From contig NZ_LT800497.1 of assembly GCF_900166635.1 (NCBI RefSeq), forward strand, positions 3,954,344-4,018,343: DNA of 64,000 bases. The letters run 5' to 3'. Positions 54,243-62,746 of the stretch are shown here, piece after piece. Source of the stretch: Oceanobacillus timonensis (GTDB lineage Bacteria; Bacillota; Bacilli; Bacillales; Amphibacillaceae). The translations under genes and the position numbers were made by a program. Position 1 is the stretch's first letter, and every line of letters begins with the position of its first letter. Below the pieces are notes generated by a model. The model was not told the DNA's origin, made no database searches, and saw nothing but the letters and a program-made list of their open reading frames with translations.

Positions 54243-55691
54243 TCAGGAATTTTTGGCTGCTGTTTTTTCATCAGGCTCTAATAATTCTTTTGGAACAGCG
54301 AACAAAGAAGCAAGGATATACGCTAAAATAAAGGTAGCTACACCGACAATAATATACGATACAAATTGATAACCGCTGTAAATATACATTAATGGAGATA
54401 AAATAACTGCCAATCCGTATGCATTAGCCTGTACTCCCAAAATAGACAGCACCATTCCTCCCACAGCTGAAGAAAGGAGCATCACAGTTAACGGACGTGT
54501 TCCGTAACGAATGATAATACCAAAGAGTGCAGGTTCACTGACACCTAAAAGCTGTGTGATACCAGCGCTGGTTCCCATCACTTTAATATTCTTTTTCTTA
54601 CTCTTACGGCTGATTGCAAAGCAAACGGCGGCATTGGCAAATCCGTACATGGCACATAACGTGATAAGCGGATTAAACCCGGTCGAAGCAAGCAGGGTTG
54701 TTTCAATCATTAAGAACAAGTGATGCATTCCAGTGATAACGGCTAACGGATAAATTAACCCGATAATAAATCCGCCAATTCCAAATGGCACATGGATAAG
54801 GCCATTAACCACATAAACAAGACCATTTTCAACAATATGAAGTACTGGTCCAAGTACTAACAACCCACCTAAAACACCAACAAGAATAACAAAGAATGGA
54901 GTGAACATTAGATCTAGGGAATCTGGCATTTTCGCTCGTAACTTTATTTCCACTTTGGATCCTATAATACCAACAACAAGTGCGGTCAAAACACTACCTT
55001 GATACCCAACAATCGGGATAAAACCGAATGCCATCAGTGGTTCTACACTAGACGTCGCATCGGCCACTTCATAAGCATTTGGCAAAGCAGGTGACACAAG
55101 CATCAGCCCAATAACAAATCCTATAATCGGAGTACCGCCAAACTTCTTGAAGGCCGACCAACAAATTAATGCCGGCAGAAAAGCAAATACCGTATCTGTC
55201 AGTACAGTAATCAGTGCCAATACAGATTCCGGAATAGCGTCCGGTGTTGTGCCAAAGAACCCTAAAACAGATTCATTCAACAATACACCTTGTAATCCAA
55301 GGAAAAGTCCTGTTGCGACAATCCCGGGAATAATTGGGATAAATACATCGGCTAGCGTTCTTACGCCACGTTGTATTTTCCCCTTCTTCGGCTTCTGCTC
55401 TTGTGAACCTTGATTATCCGATTGTGTTTCATCTTCCTCATCAGAATCGCCAGTAATAGCTTTATAAACTTTATTAACAACTCCTGTACCAAGAATGACT
55501 TGGAATTGTCCAGAGTTATAGAAAACACCTTTTACTAGTTCAATATCTTCTATTGCCTCTGTATCAATGGAATCTTTATCTTTGACGTTAAAACGCAGTC
55601 TCGTTGCACAGTGCGTTACTGATTCAATATTGTCTTTTCCAATAATCTTTATGATTTGTTCGCCTGTTTGATTATATTGATCATTAGACAT
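54243..55691 (-). CDS. scrA: PTS system sucrose-specific IIBC component
   Basis: The 482-residue permease has an N-terminal IIB domain with the phosphorylated cysteine in SVTHCATRLRF (about residue 28) and a IIC domain of about ten hydrophobic segments (ITGMHHLFLMIETTLLA, GVSEPALFGIIIRYG). There is no IIA domain, so it must borrow a IIA-Glc-type protein. ScrB next to it makes sucrose the best assignment. Trehalose or other alpha-glucosides remain possible because a GH13 gene precedes it. Confidence 0.9.
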   Translation of the reverse strand: MSNDQYNQTGEQIIKIIGKDNIESVTHCATRLRFNVKDKDSIDTEAIEDIELVKGVFYNSGQFQVILGTGVVNKVYKAITGDSDEEDETQSDNQGSQEQKPKKGKIQRGVRTLADVFIPIIPGIVATGLFLGLQGVLLNESVLGFFGTTPDAIPESVLALITVLTDTVFAFLPALICWSAFKKFGGTPIIGFVIGLMLVSPALPNAYEVADATSSVEPLMAFGFIPIVGYQGSVLTALVVGIIGSKVEIKLRAKMPDSLDLMFTPFFVILVGVLGGLLVLGPVLHIVENGLVYVVNGLIHVPFGIGGFIIGLIYPLAVITGMHHLFLMIETTLLASTGFNPLITLCAMYGFANAAVCFAISRKSKKKNIKVMGTSAGITQLLGVSEPALFGIIIRYGTRPLTVMLLSSAVGGMVLSILGVQANAYGLAVILSPLMYIYSGYQFVSYIIVGVATFILAYILASLFAVPKELLEPDEKTAAKNS

Positions 55692-55707
55692 CCTTTTTCA
55701 CTCCTTT

Positions 55708-57363
55708 TCAGCTAACAGCGATTCCTTGATAAGGTTCTAATACAATCTCGCTTCCTATTATCGAAGGCTTCATTTGACTATATAAAATAATATCCTCAAC
55801 GGGACGATTTAATAGAACCGTTTTCTTTTCTGTACTTAAATTAACCAGCACTGTGACACTTTTATCTTTATTTAGACGCTCATATGCAATGACTTCTTCC
55901 GGTACATCTTTTATTTCTCTGATATCTCCAAAAGTGAACGTATCACTTAATTCACTATTCTGCCTTAACTGAATCAATTGTTGATAAAATGTATAAACCG
56001 AATTATTTGCTGCATGAATTTCTGGATACTCTTCTGTCATCCCAAGCCATGGTGTTCCAGAAGTAAATCCCCCATACTGCTCATTGTTCCAAGGAAAAGG
56101 TGTCCTTGTATTATCACGGCTTCTTAAATTAACAAATTGAAGTGCTTCTTCTTTTGAAAAGCCTTCCTGCATCGAACGATGATAATTATCAATACTTGAA
56201 ATATCATTAAACTCTCCGATAGTTGACCGGTTAAAGTTTTTCATCCCAAGTTCTTGTCCTTGATAAATAAAAGGCGTTCCTCTCAAAAAGAAATACAGCA
56301 TGCCAAATGTTTTCGCTGTTTCAGGCGTTTGCCATTCCGCTTCTCTTACCATCTTGGACAACACACGGGGCTGGTCATGATTTTCCAGGAAATTCGCTCC
56401 CCAACCAGCTTCCTGGAATGCCTTTTGCGAACGGAATAATAGTTCCTTCAATTCCGGAATAGTCCAATTCGTACGCTTAAACCAATCTGATCCTGATTCC
56501 ACATCAATATCTGCATAATGAAAGTCAAAAATCATGGAAAAATAACCGTCTTTCCCAATAAATTGATTAAAATCTTCATATTTTACTCCCGGAGCTTCCC
56601 CAACTGTTACAGCATCATACTTTTCAAACGTATTCGCTTTCAATTCATTTAGAAAATCTTCAATTCCGGGCCTGTTTCTTGTTTTATGTTTACAGGACAC
56701 AAGTCCATCTGCTCCATCTGGCGGCAGACTGGCATAATCATTATCCTTTTTGATGAAAGTAATGGAATCAATACGAAATCCAGCCACTCCTTTATCCAGC
56801 CAGCGATTAATCATCCCGTATAATTCCTGACGCATTTCTTTATTTTCCCAATTTAAATCCGGCTGTTTTTTATCAAATACATGCAAGTAGTAAAGATCTT
56901 CGTCTGGAACCTTCTCCCAAACCGAACCACCAAAAATAGATCGCCAGTTATTCGGCGGATTGCCCTCTATTCCCGGTTTAAAAATATAGTAATCTCTATA
57001 TTTGCTCGTTGGATTTTTCAATGCTTCCTGGAACCATAGATGTTCGTCTGAAGTATGATTAATCACCAAATCCAATATAATTTTAATATGACGCTTCTTC
57101 GCTTCTTCTAGAAGCTGATCGAAATCATCCATCGTTCCAAATTCCGGGTTAATCCCTTCAAAATCAGAGATATCATACCCATTATCTACCATTGGCGATG
57201 AAAATATTGGACAAATCCATATCATTGTAATCCCTAACTCTTCCAGGTAATCTAACTTTTGTGTAATCCCTTTCAAATCTCCGATACCATCACTATTCGA
57301 ATCATAAAAGCTCTTCGGATAAATCTGATAAACAACTTCATCCTGCCACCATTTTGTTTCCAC
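55708..57363 (-). CDS. Oligo-1,6-glucosidase / sucrase-isomaltase-type GH13 enzyme
   Basis: I choose GTG 57363 (551 residues) because AAGGAGGATTCACCTC precedes it and the protein then starts ETKWWQDEVVYQIYPKSF as in its family; longer extensions run through the operator. Catalytic motifs are GFRIDS (nucleophile), VTVGEAPG (acid/base) and FLENHDQPR. It resembles Bacillus MalL and dextran glucosidases that split isomaltose, maltose or sucrose. In this operon it may handle glucosyl side products of sucrose uptake. Confidence 0.88.
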   Translation of the reverse strand: METKWWQDEVVYQIYPKSFYDSNSDGIGDLKGITQKLDYLEELGITMIWICPIFSSPMVDNGYDISDFEGINPEFGTMDDFDQLLEEAKKRHIKIILDLVINHTSDEHLWFQEALKNPTSKYRDYYIFKPGIEGNPPNNWRSIFGGSVWEKVPDEDLYYLHVFDKKQPDLNWENKEMRQELYGMINRWLDKGVAGFRIDSITFIKKDNDYASLPPDGADGLVSCKHKTRNRPGIEDFLNELKANTFEKYDAVTVGEAPGVKYEDFNQFIGKDGYFSMIFDFHYADIDVESGSDWFKRTNWTIPELKELLFRSQKAFQEAGWGANFLENHDQPRVLSKMVREAEWQTPETAKTFGMLYFFLRGTPFIYQGQELGMKNFNRSTIGEFNDISSIDNYHRSMQEGFSKEEALQFVNLRSRDNTRTPFPWNNEQYGGFTSGTPWLGMTEEYPEIHAANNSVYTFYQQLIQLRQNSELSDTFTFGDIREIKDVPEEVIAYERLNKDKSVTVLVNLSTEKKTVLLNRPVEDIILYSQMKPSIIGSEIVLEPYQGIAVS

Positions 57364-57389
57364 GAGGTGAATCCTCCTTATTTCAAATT

Positions 57390-57429
57390 GTGGAACCGAT
57401 TCCATATACATATGAGGAATCGGTTCCAC
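57390..57429. promoter_or_regulatory. Double LacI-type operator before the GH13 gene
   Basis: TGGAACCGATTCCA and GGAATCGGTTCCA are each palindromic and together form an inverted pair (57390-57403 and 57416-57429). They lie between the lacI-type gene and its targets and are the probable ScrR binding sites. Confidence 0.75.
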
Positions 57430-57461
57430 ATTGATTAAAATGTTAATATTGAGTAATACTA

Positions 57462-58451
57462 TCACTTTCTTTTTGTTTTGTCTATACTATTTTTTGGCAA
57501 TACCTGATAATTAATGTGTGTTATTGTTGGAAAAGATTTCTTTCCTTTCATCCTGACAATATTTTTTGCAGCAATATATCCAGCCTTATTATAGTCATAA
57601 TGAACCGTTGTCAATGCAGGGGATAAATAACTGGATATCTGATAATCACCAAAACCAGTCACAGAAATATCTTCAGGGATACGAAGTTTCTTTTCATATA
57701 TGGATTTCATTGCACCTATCGCAATATTGTCCGTTGCACAAATTAATAAATCTGGCCTTATTTCATTTAATAGCTTATTCGTTTTATGAACTGCATTTTC
57801 GATGGAAAAGTCCGTGTAATAGATGGATACTTCTCCCTGTTGTTCTTTCGCAAACCGGTCAATAAAGCCTTTTTTTCTTAAAATACCAACTGCCTTATCC
57901 GCTTCATCTACCCCAAGGTAAGCAATTTTCTGGAAATCGTAAGTTGTTAAAAGTTCCGCAAGATCAAAAGCTGCTTCATAGTCTTTATAAACAATACAGT
58001 TTAACCGTTTATCTTCTTGACCAATAATAATAACAGGTACTTCAATGGATTCTATCGTATGAATATGTTCTTCTGTTAATTTCGTTGCAAGAAAAATTAT
58101 ACCGGAAACCTTCATTTTTGCCAGGCGTTTCAAGTATTCAATTTCTCTTTCAGAGCTTCTGTCCGTATTCTCAATGAGAATATTATAATGCAGCTGTTTT
58201 AATTCCTTATCAATCCCTTGCAATGTTGTGGTTACCGAATAAGAATCAAATCTTGGGATGATTACGCCGATTGTGGGATTGCTTTCTAAACGCAGATTTT
58301 GTGCATACGAATTTGGAATATACTCCAATTCTTCTATCGTTTGCTCAATCTTTTTCTTTGTAGCTTCACTAACATAGCCGTTATTTAAATATCTGGATAC
58401 CGTACTTTTTGCAACGCCAGCTTTTTCAGAAATATCACGTATTGTAGCCAT
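57462..58451 (-). CDS. scrR: LacI-family regulator of the sucrose operon
   Basis: The 329-residue repressor has the LacI headpiece ATIRDISEKAGVAKSTVSRYLNNGYVSE with hinge helix, then a periplasmic-binding-protein-like core (IGVIIPRFDSYSVTTTLQGID). It lies directly upstream of the GH13-scrA-scrB genes on the same strand, with paired operators in between. The effector is probably a phosphorylated sugar. The name scrR is assigned by context. Confidence 0.85.
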   Translation of the reverse strand: MATIRDISEKAGVAKSTVSRYLNNGYVSEATKKKIEQTIEELEYIPNSYAQNLRLESNPTIGVIIPRFDSYSVTTTLQGIDKELKQLHYNILIENTDRSSEREIEYLKRLAKMKVSGIIFLATKLTEEHIHTIESIEVPVIIIGQEDKRLNCIVYKDYEAAFDLAELLTTYDFQKIAYLGVDEADKAVGILRKKGFIDRFAKEQQGEVSIYYTDFSIENAVHKTNKLLNEIRPDLLICATDNIAIGAMKSIYEKKLRIPEDISVTGFGDYQISSYLSPALTTVHYDYNKAGYIAAKNIVRMKGKKSFPTITHINYQVLPKNSIDKTKRK

Positions 58452-58582
58452 TGACTGTCTATCCTTTCAATCTTGAAAAATCATCTATTATAAAAATAGT
58501 ATACCCTATTATTGTGCTATTTTCACGGATAGTACTGTAATCTGTGATTCTTACACAGCCTTTTAGTGTATAAAATGAAAAA

Positions 58583-58635
58583 GAGAAAATCAAATGCATT
58601 CCTGCCTAACTTGGAATGATAACTTTGATTTTCTC
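58583..58635 (-). terminator. Intrinsic terminator of the deoxyribosyltransferase-like gene
   Basis: AGAAAATCAAA pairs with TTTGATTTTCT; on the minus strand CTTTTTC follows. Confidence 0.75.
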
Positions 58636-58644
58636 CTCAGACCT

Positions 58645-59133
58645 TTACATTTGTTTATCTCTTATCTCTAAAACAGCCTCCACTGCCTCCTCCAATGAAG
58701 AGGTAATCACACCGTTTCGTTTCACTAATCCCACCAAAAATAAATTCCGATAAACAAATTGATTTTCTAACCCGTCTTCTACAAGCGCGGCAATCTTTGT
58801 TTGATTATCTCTACCTTGCTGGCGAGTGTCTGTAAATACACCGACAATCGGACGGTGAAGCATGGAAAAAGCTCCAATTTCGGCGGCTACACCGGAATCT
58901 ACTTCCACACCATCCAGCACAGCAATTAAAATATCACTCTCTTCCAATTTTGATAAATCCGCTTCTGCAATAATCTCGCTGTTCGCATAAGCTGACTTAT
59001 CATTAATTGCGGCATTTTCCTGAGGTACATATAAATCAATCTCTGGAACAGCCTCACGTACCGCTTTTGCCAGTTGTTCATTTACATAACGATCTCCCAT
59101 CGAAAATAAACCATTTGCCAAATAACCCTTCAT
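58645..59133 (-). CDS. Nucleoside 2-deoxyribosyltransferase-like protein
   Basis: The 162-residue protein starts at ATG 59133 after AAGAGGTGCTTGCA. The fold is indicated by YLANGLFSMGDRYVNEQLAKA, ESDILIAVLDGVEVDSGVAAEIGAF (with the family's active-site glutamate in AEIG) and NLFLVGLV near the end. Relatives swap bases on deoxynucleosides, but many of this branch are uncharacterised. It is a single-gene unit. Confidence 0.82.
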   Translation of the reverse strand: MKGYLANGLFSMGDRYVNEQLAKAVREAVPEIDLYVPQENAAINDKSAYANSEIIAEADLSKLEESDILIAVLDGVEVDSGVAAEIGAFSMLHRPIVGVFTDTRQQGRDNQTKIAALVEDGLENQFVYRNLFLVGLVKRNGVITSSLEEAVEAVLEIRDKQM

Positions 59134-59211
59134 TGCAAGCACCTCTTATCTTATTTCATTTAGATTATCTTTCTATTGTTTTACATTTTAACAAAATACG
59201 CTTGTTTGCAA

Positions 59212-59979
59212 CTACTTTTCATCCTGAGACTCCAAATAAATATAAGCCCCGACGATCAACACCGTCAGAATAATACTCATAAATGCTTGCATGTCCACTC
59301 CAAGCGATGTATTTTCCAAAATCAGGGGAGGGAAATTCCAAGCAATTAAAATAACAGGCAAAATCCATGTTTTCGCCCAAATAGACAACAGGATTGCTAT
59401 AACTATCACGATTCCTAACAGAATGACATTTCCTAAGAATGGAATCGTAACGAGCGACGTTTCCACGTAGCCATCCATAAAATAAGCGGCTATAAATAAA
59501 AGCATGCTGATAACAGCGGGAATGGCGAAAATCTGATATTCTTTTGCCCCTGTCACCTCATTTTTAGCAGTGTACTTTACTGCAAGCAGAGAACCCACGA
59601 TAAACAGCACGCTAATCACAGCTGTACTCAGAATCCGGAAAAAGCTGTATGCAACAATTTCTCCATATAAGACACCACGTAACACATCTCCAAATACCAT
59701 AAAAACAATCGCACCAATAAGAATATAAGGTATCAGCCAGGATAAAGATGGTGCCTTTGTCTTATTCACTGCTTTTTTCAGCTCATCTAAATATTCCTGT
59801 GGTGATTGCTCCGTAATTGGTTCAATCGGCTCATTATTTTGTTCCATTTCATAGAGCCTCTGCGCCAGATTATCAGCAACTTCTTCGATATCCGATTGTT
59901 CGATGCCTTGAGAAAATAAATACAGTCGCAGTTTTTCTATAAAACGATTACTTTCTGAGCTTAATTTTGACCGATCCAT
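59212..59979 (-). CDS. HAAS-domain membrane protein
   Basis: With the start at ATG 59979 (after AGAAAGGAGC) the protein has 255 residues. Residues 1-75 form a helical segment (FIEKLRLYLFSQGIEQSDIEEVADNLAQRL) of the HAAS type that is often paired with PadR regulators. Six hydrophobic helices follow. No PadR gene is adjacent. Function is unknown; roles in membrane stress sensing are known for relatives. Confidence 0.7.
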   Translation of the reverse strand: MDRSKLSSESNRFIEKLRLYLFSQGIEQSDIEEVADNLAQRLYEMEQNNEPIEPITEQSPQEYLDELKKAVNKTKAPSLSWLIPYILIGAIVFMVFGDVLRGVLYGEIVAYSFFRILSTAVISVLFIVGSLLAVKYTAKNEVTGAKEYQIFAIPAVISMLLFIAAYFMDGYVETSLVTIPFLGNVILLGIVIVIAILLSIWAKTWILPVILIAWNFPPLILENTSLGVDMQAFMSIILTVLIVGAYIYLESQDEK

Positions 59980-60154
59980 TTCTATGCTCCTTTCTGTCAT
60001 TTTTATATCCATTTGTTTATTTATCTCGACATTATAAAAACATCCCTATTCTAAAGGACATTTTCTTGTTTTACAAGAAATCCGGATAGGAAAACGACTC
60101 ATTCGCTTCAGGGGGAGCTAAATAATCGTTTTTTCTTACCCTATCGCGCAAGAA

Positions 60155-60188
60155 AAAAATTACTCTTTCACGTGGAAGAGTAATTTTT
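60155..60188 (-). terminator. Intrinsic terminator of the Nudix gene
   Basis: ATTACTCTT and AAGAGTAAT arms surround CACGTG-type loop sequence; on the minus strand TTTTTTTC follows. Confidence 0.75.
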
Positions 60189-60201
60189 CAAGAGGAGCAT
60201 A

Positions 60202-60821
60202 TCAATCAAATAAAGTTGGTTTTTCCGTGTCTCTTAAAAATTCAAATAAACGTTTGATTTGTGTTTCTGTATTCCGATTTAACGAAAGAGGAGGAAGGTT
60301 ATCCGCAGCAAAAAAATCAATTCCTTTTGTCTCCATACCTAAGCTGGCTTCTCCACTTATAACCTCACAGAGAGGATACATAATTTATAATACTGATAAG
60401 GTTGCGGCGGATGTGCATGCTTATTCGTATCAAAAACCGCCAGCAGCTTCCTGGGTTCAACCTGAAAACCCGCTTCTTCCTCAATCTCTTTGGTAACATT
60501 TTCTCTTGGTGATTCGCCTACATCACAAAAACCACCTGGCAAAGCCCATGCATCATCATGCTTTTCACGGACCATTAAAATACGATTATCTTTGAAAATC
60601 ACGCCCCGTACATCCACTTTCGGGGTCTGATACCCTGTTTCATTCGCAAATAAATCCCGTATGGATTCAAATTCCAAATTCGTATATTCGTTCATTATTT
60701 CGATGCTTAATGTACGAAGCTGCTCATATCGCTCCCTATCGTACATATCATTTGTAAAAGTTAATCCTGCCTGCGCTATGGATTGGATTTGTTTTGCCCA
60801 TGTCAGCCATTTATCACTCAT
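60202..60821 (-). pseudogene. Nudix hydrolase with N-terminal Nudix_N domain, frameshifted
   Basis: The first 154 residues include a Nudix_N region and the Nudix box in GGFCDVGESPRENVTKEIEEE (G-x5-E-x7-xE-x-xEE, Lys replacing the usual Arg). The frame then stops early after KLCILSVRL. Near 60368-60375 a CTCTCT repeat on the coding strand marks a two-base shift: reading CEVISGEASLGMETKGIDFF and onward in the next frame restores the normal C-terminus to a stop at 60202. Removing one CT unit makes a gene of normal length (about 205 residues). Confidence 0.75.
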
Positions 60822-60914
60822 CAGACCGCATCCCTTCCCTTATTGACACACTGCAACTAACCTTCCCAAGTAAAAACCGTATAGAACATCTTTTTACGCT
60901 ACATCTATACTTCA

Positions 60915-61214
60915 TTATAATTGATAATCGACACAAACCCGATCCTGCACACACTCTTTCACAAAGTTAGATACACGAACATGTTCCGGGTGAATTTGAT
61001 ATTGCTGCAAAGCCTCTTCTGTCTCAAATTCACTATCTAAAATAATATCACGATCACTTGTCGCCAGAGGGTTAATGATGACTTGAATAGAAACAACACC
61101 ATCTACCATTTCTTTCAAACTCTCTAACTCGCTTTTTATTTTTTCCGCATTCGCTTTTTTCTCTGCTTCACTGAAATGTTCACCGTGATTCCACTGTACA
61201 ATATGCTTAATCAT
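60915..61214 (-). CDS. Dabb (stress-responsive A/B barrel) domain protein
   Basis: The 99-residue protein starts at ATG 61214 behind GGGAGTTGTTAGAG. It has the Dabb pattern: MIKHIVQWN at the start, a helical middle, VVSIQVIINPLATSDRDIILDSEF and a final HPEHVRVSNFVKEC. These small proteins form dimeric ferredoxin-like barrels, and their function is mostly unknown. It lies between the Nudix gene and the IS3-family element. Confidence 0.82.
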   Translation of the reverse strand: MIKHIVQWNHGEHFSEAEKKANAEKIKSELESLKEMVDGVVSIQVIINPLATSDRDIILDSEFETEEALQQYQIHPEHVRVSNFVKECVQDRVCVDYQL

Positions 61215-61321
61215 CTCTAACAACTCCCTATTTACGTTATATATGTAAAGTTTATCATAGACTCGCTTTATAATGGACCCAAGAATCTAGACACGAAAAA
61301 AGGAGATGTTAAGGTAGGTAT

Positions 61322-61618
61322 ATGAAACGAAAAAGATATACATCCGCATTCAAATCACAAATCGTGTTAGAAATCTTAAAGGAAGAAAAGTCCATGAGTC
61401 AGATAGCATCGGAACATGGAATCCATGTGAATCAGCTTCATAAATGGAAAACACAGTTTCTGCAAGAGATGCCTCAAATCTTTGAAAAGCAAAACAAAGA
61501 CTTAGAAAAAATGAGAGCCGAACATGAAGAACAAGTAGAAAACTTGTATGCAGAAGTCGGAAAATTAACCACGCAATTGTCGTGGCTCAAAAAAAAATCT
61601 GGCATCTACCATGACTAA
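61322..61618 (+). CDS. IS3-family transposase OrfA
   Basis: The 98-residue protein has an N-terminal helix-turn-helix (YTSAFKSQIVLEILKEEKSMSQIASEHGIHVNQLHKWKTQF) that binds the element's ends, and a coiled-coil tail (KDLEKMRAEHEEQVENLYAEVGKL) for multimerisation. Its end overlaps orfB by eight bases (ATGACTAA). An A9 run at 61589-61597 near its 3' end could serve ribosomal slippage, although orfB is in the +1 frame relative to orfA. Confidence 0.92.
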   Translation: MKRKRYTSAFKSQIVLEILKEEKSMSQIASEHGIHVNQLHKWKTQFLQEMPQIFEKQNKDLEKMRAEHEEQVENLYAEVGKLTTQLSWLKKKSGIYHD

Positions 61619-62441
61619 AAAAGAACGTATGGAATTGGTGGAGTGGCAAGATTCGGATCTGTCTATCTCAGAACAGGCTAAATTGCTTGGAATCAATCGC
61701 TCCAGTCTTTATTACAAGCCTGTATTGCCATCTGCCGAGGAAGTTGCCATAAAACATCGTATTGATGAGATTTATACCAAATTTCCGTTCTTCGGTTCAC
61801 GCAGAATTACCAAGTTATTAAATCAAGAAGGGGTGAATATTAATCGGAAAAGGGTACAGCGTCATATGCGTGAAATGGGCATTCAAGCCATCTATCCAGG
61901 TCCAAATTTGAGTAGACGGAACCTGCAGCATCGTATTTATCCTTATTTATTGAAAGGAGTGAATATTACCCGTCCGAATCAAGTTTGGAGTATTGATATA
62001 ACTTATGTTCGCCTGCATCATAGCTGGATGTATTTAACAGCAATTATTGATTGGTACTCTCGCTATATTATAAGCTGGGAATTGGATCAGACACTGGAAA
62101 TGGATTTTGTCCTAAATGCTGTCCAATGTGCATTCACGGTGGGTACACCTGACATATTTAATAGTGATCAAGGCAGCCATTTCACAAGCCCAAAATATAT
62201 TCATCTTTTAAAGGAACAACCATCCATACAAATCAGTATGGACGCCAAGGGACGTGCATTGGACAATATCATGATTGAACGCTTTTGGAGAAGCCTGAAA
62301 TATGAAGAAGTCTACTTAAAAGACTATGAGATGCCAAGAGAAGCCAGAAGCAATATAAGCCATTACATGGATTTTTATAATCATGAACGTCCGCATCAAT
62401 CATTGGATTATCAAACACCGGCTTCGATTTATTTTCATTAG
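61611..62441 (+). CDS. IS3-family transposase OrfB (DDE integrase)
   Basis: The 276-residue protein has the HTH_21 helical region (YTKFPFFGSRRITKLLNQEG) and a retroviral-type integrase core with the DDE triad visible in VWSIDITYV, IFNSDQGSHF and NIMIERFWRSLK. The C-terminal NHERPHQSLDYQTP is typical. It overlaps orfA by eight bases. All catalytic residues are intact, so the element could be active. Confidence 0.93.
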   Translation: MTKKERMELVEWQDSDLSISEQAKLLGINRSSLYYKPVLPSAEEVAIKHRIDEIYTKFPFFGSRRITKLLNQEGVNINRKRVQRHMREMGIQAIYPGPNLSRRNLQHRIYPYLLKGVNITRPNQVWSIDITYVRLHHSWMYLTAIIDWYSRYIISWELDQTLEMDFVLNAVQCAFTVGTPDIFNSDQGSHFTSPKYIHLLKEQPSIQISMDAKGRALDNIMIERFWRSLKYEEVYLKDYEMPREARSNISHYMDFYNHERPHQSLDYQTPASIYFH

Positions 62442-62448
62442 ATAATCA

Positions 62449-62554
62449 TTATCCCATCTGGAGCGATTATCTTTCCTGTGCCAGAGACTGTCAAGGGAAA
62501 GACCGCCCTTGACAGTCTCTGGCACAGGAAAACCTGGTCATTAAGATGGGATAA
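62449..62554. repeat. Nested inverted repeats inside the IS3 element
   Basis: A 26-base perfect inverted repeat (62472-62497 with 62506-62531) with an eight-base loop is enclosed by an 11-base pair TTATCCCATCT (62449-62459) / AGATGGGATAA (62544-62554). No T run follows, so it is not a standard terminator. The region from 62614 to 62746 holds only the promoter of the next gene. Confidence 0.85.
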
Positions 62555-62746
62555 AGATGAAATAATGGTTTCACCTTATTTTTATAAAATTGGTGTCTTG
62601 ACAATGGGGTCCACTTTACTTTTCCAGCATAATGATTATATAATTCTCATATTTTAGAATGATTTGCCGCACTTCTCTCTAAATGGTACAGTATAAACAA
62701 GAAATAATTTGCTCAAATTTCAAAAAATAATAAGGAAGGACGTATA

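Larger units (their letters stand above)
61274..62613 (+). mobile_element. IS3-family insertion sequence
   Basis: The 1340-base element is bounded by imperfect terminal inverted repeats starting TGGACCC (left, 61274) and ending GGGTCCA (right, 62613). It carries overlapping orfA and orfB. TG...CA ends are usual for IS3. No identical flanking duplication is apparent (left TAA, right CTT), so the copy may be old or rearranged. The region after orfB holds a very long hairpin. Confidence 0.9.
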
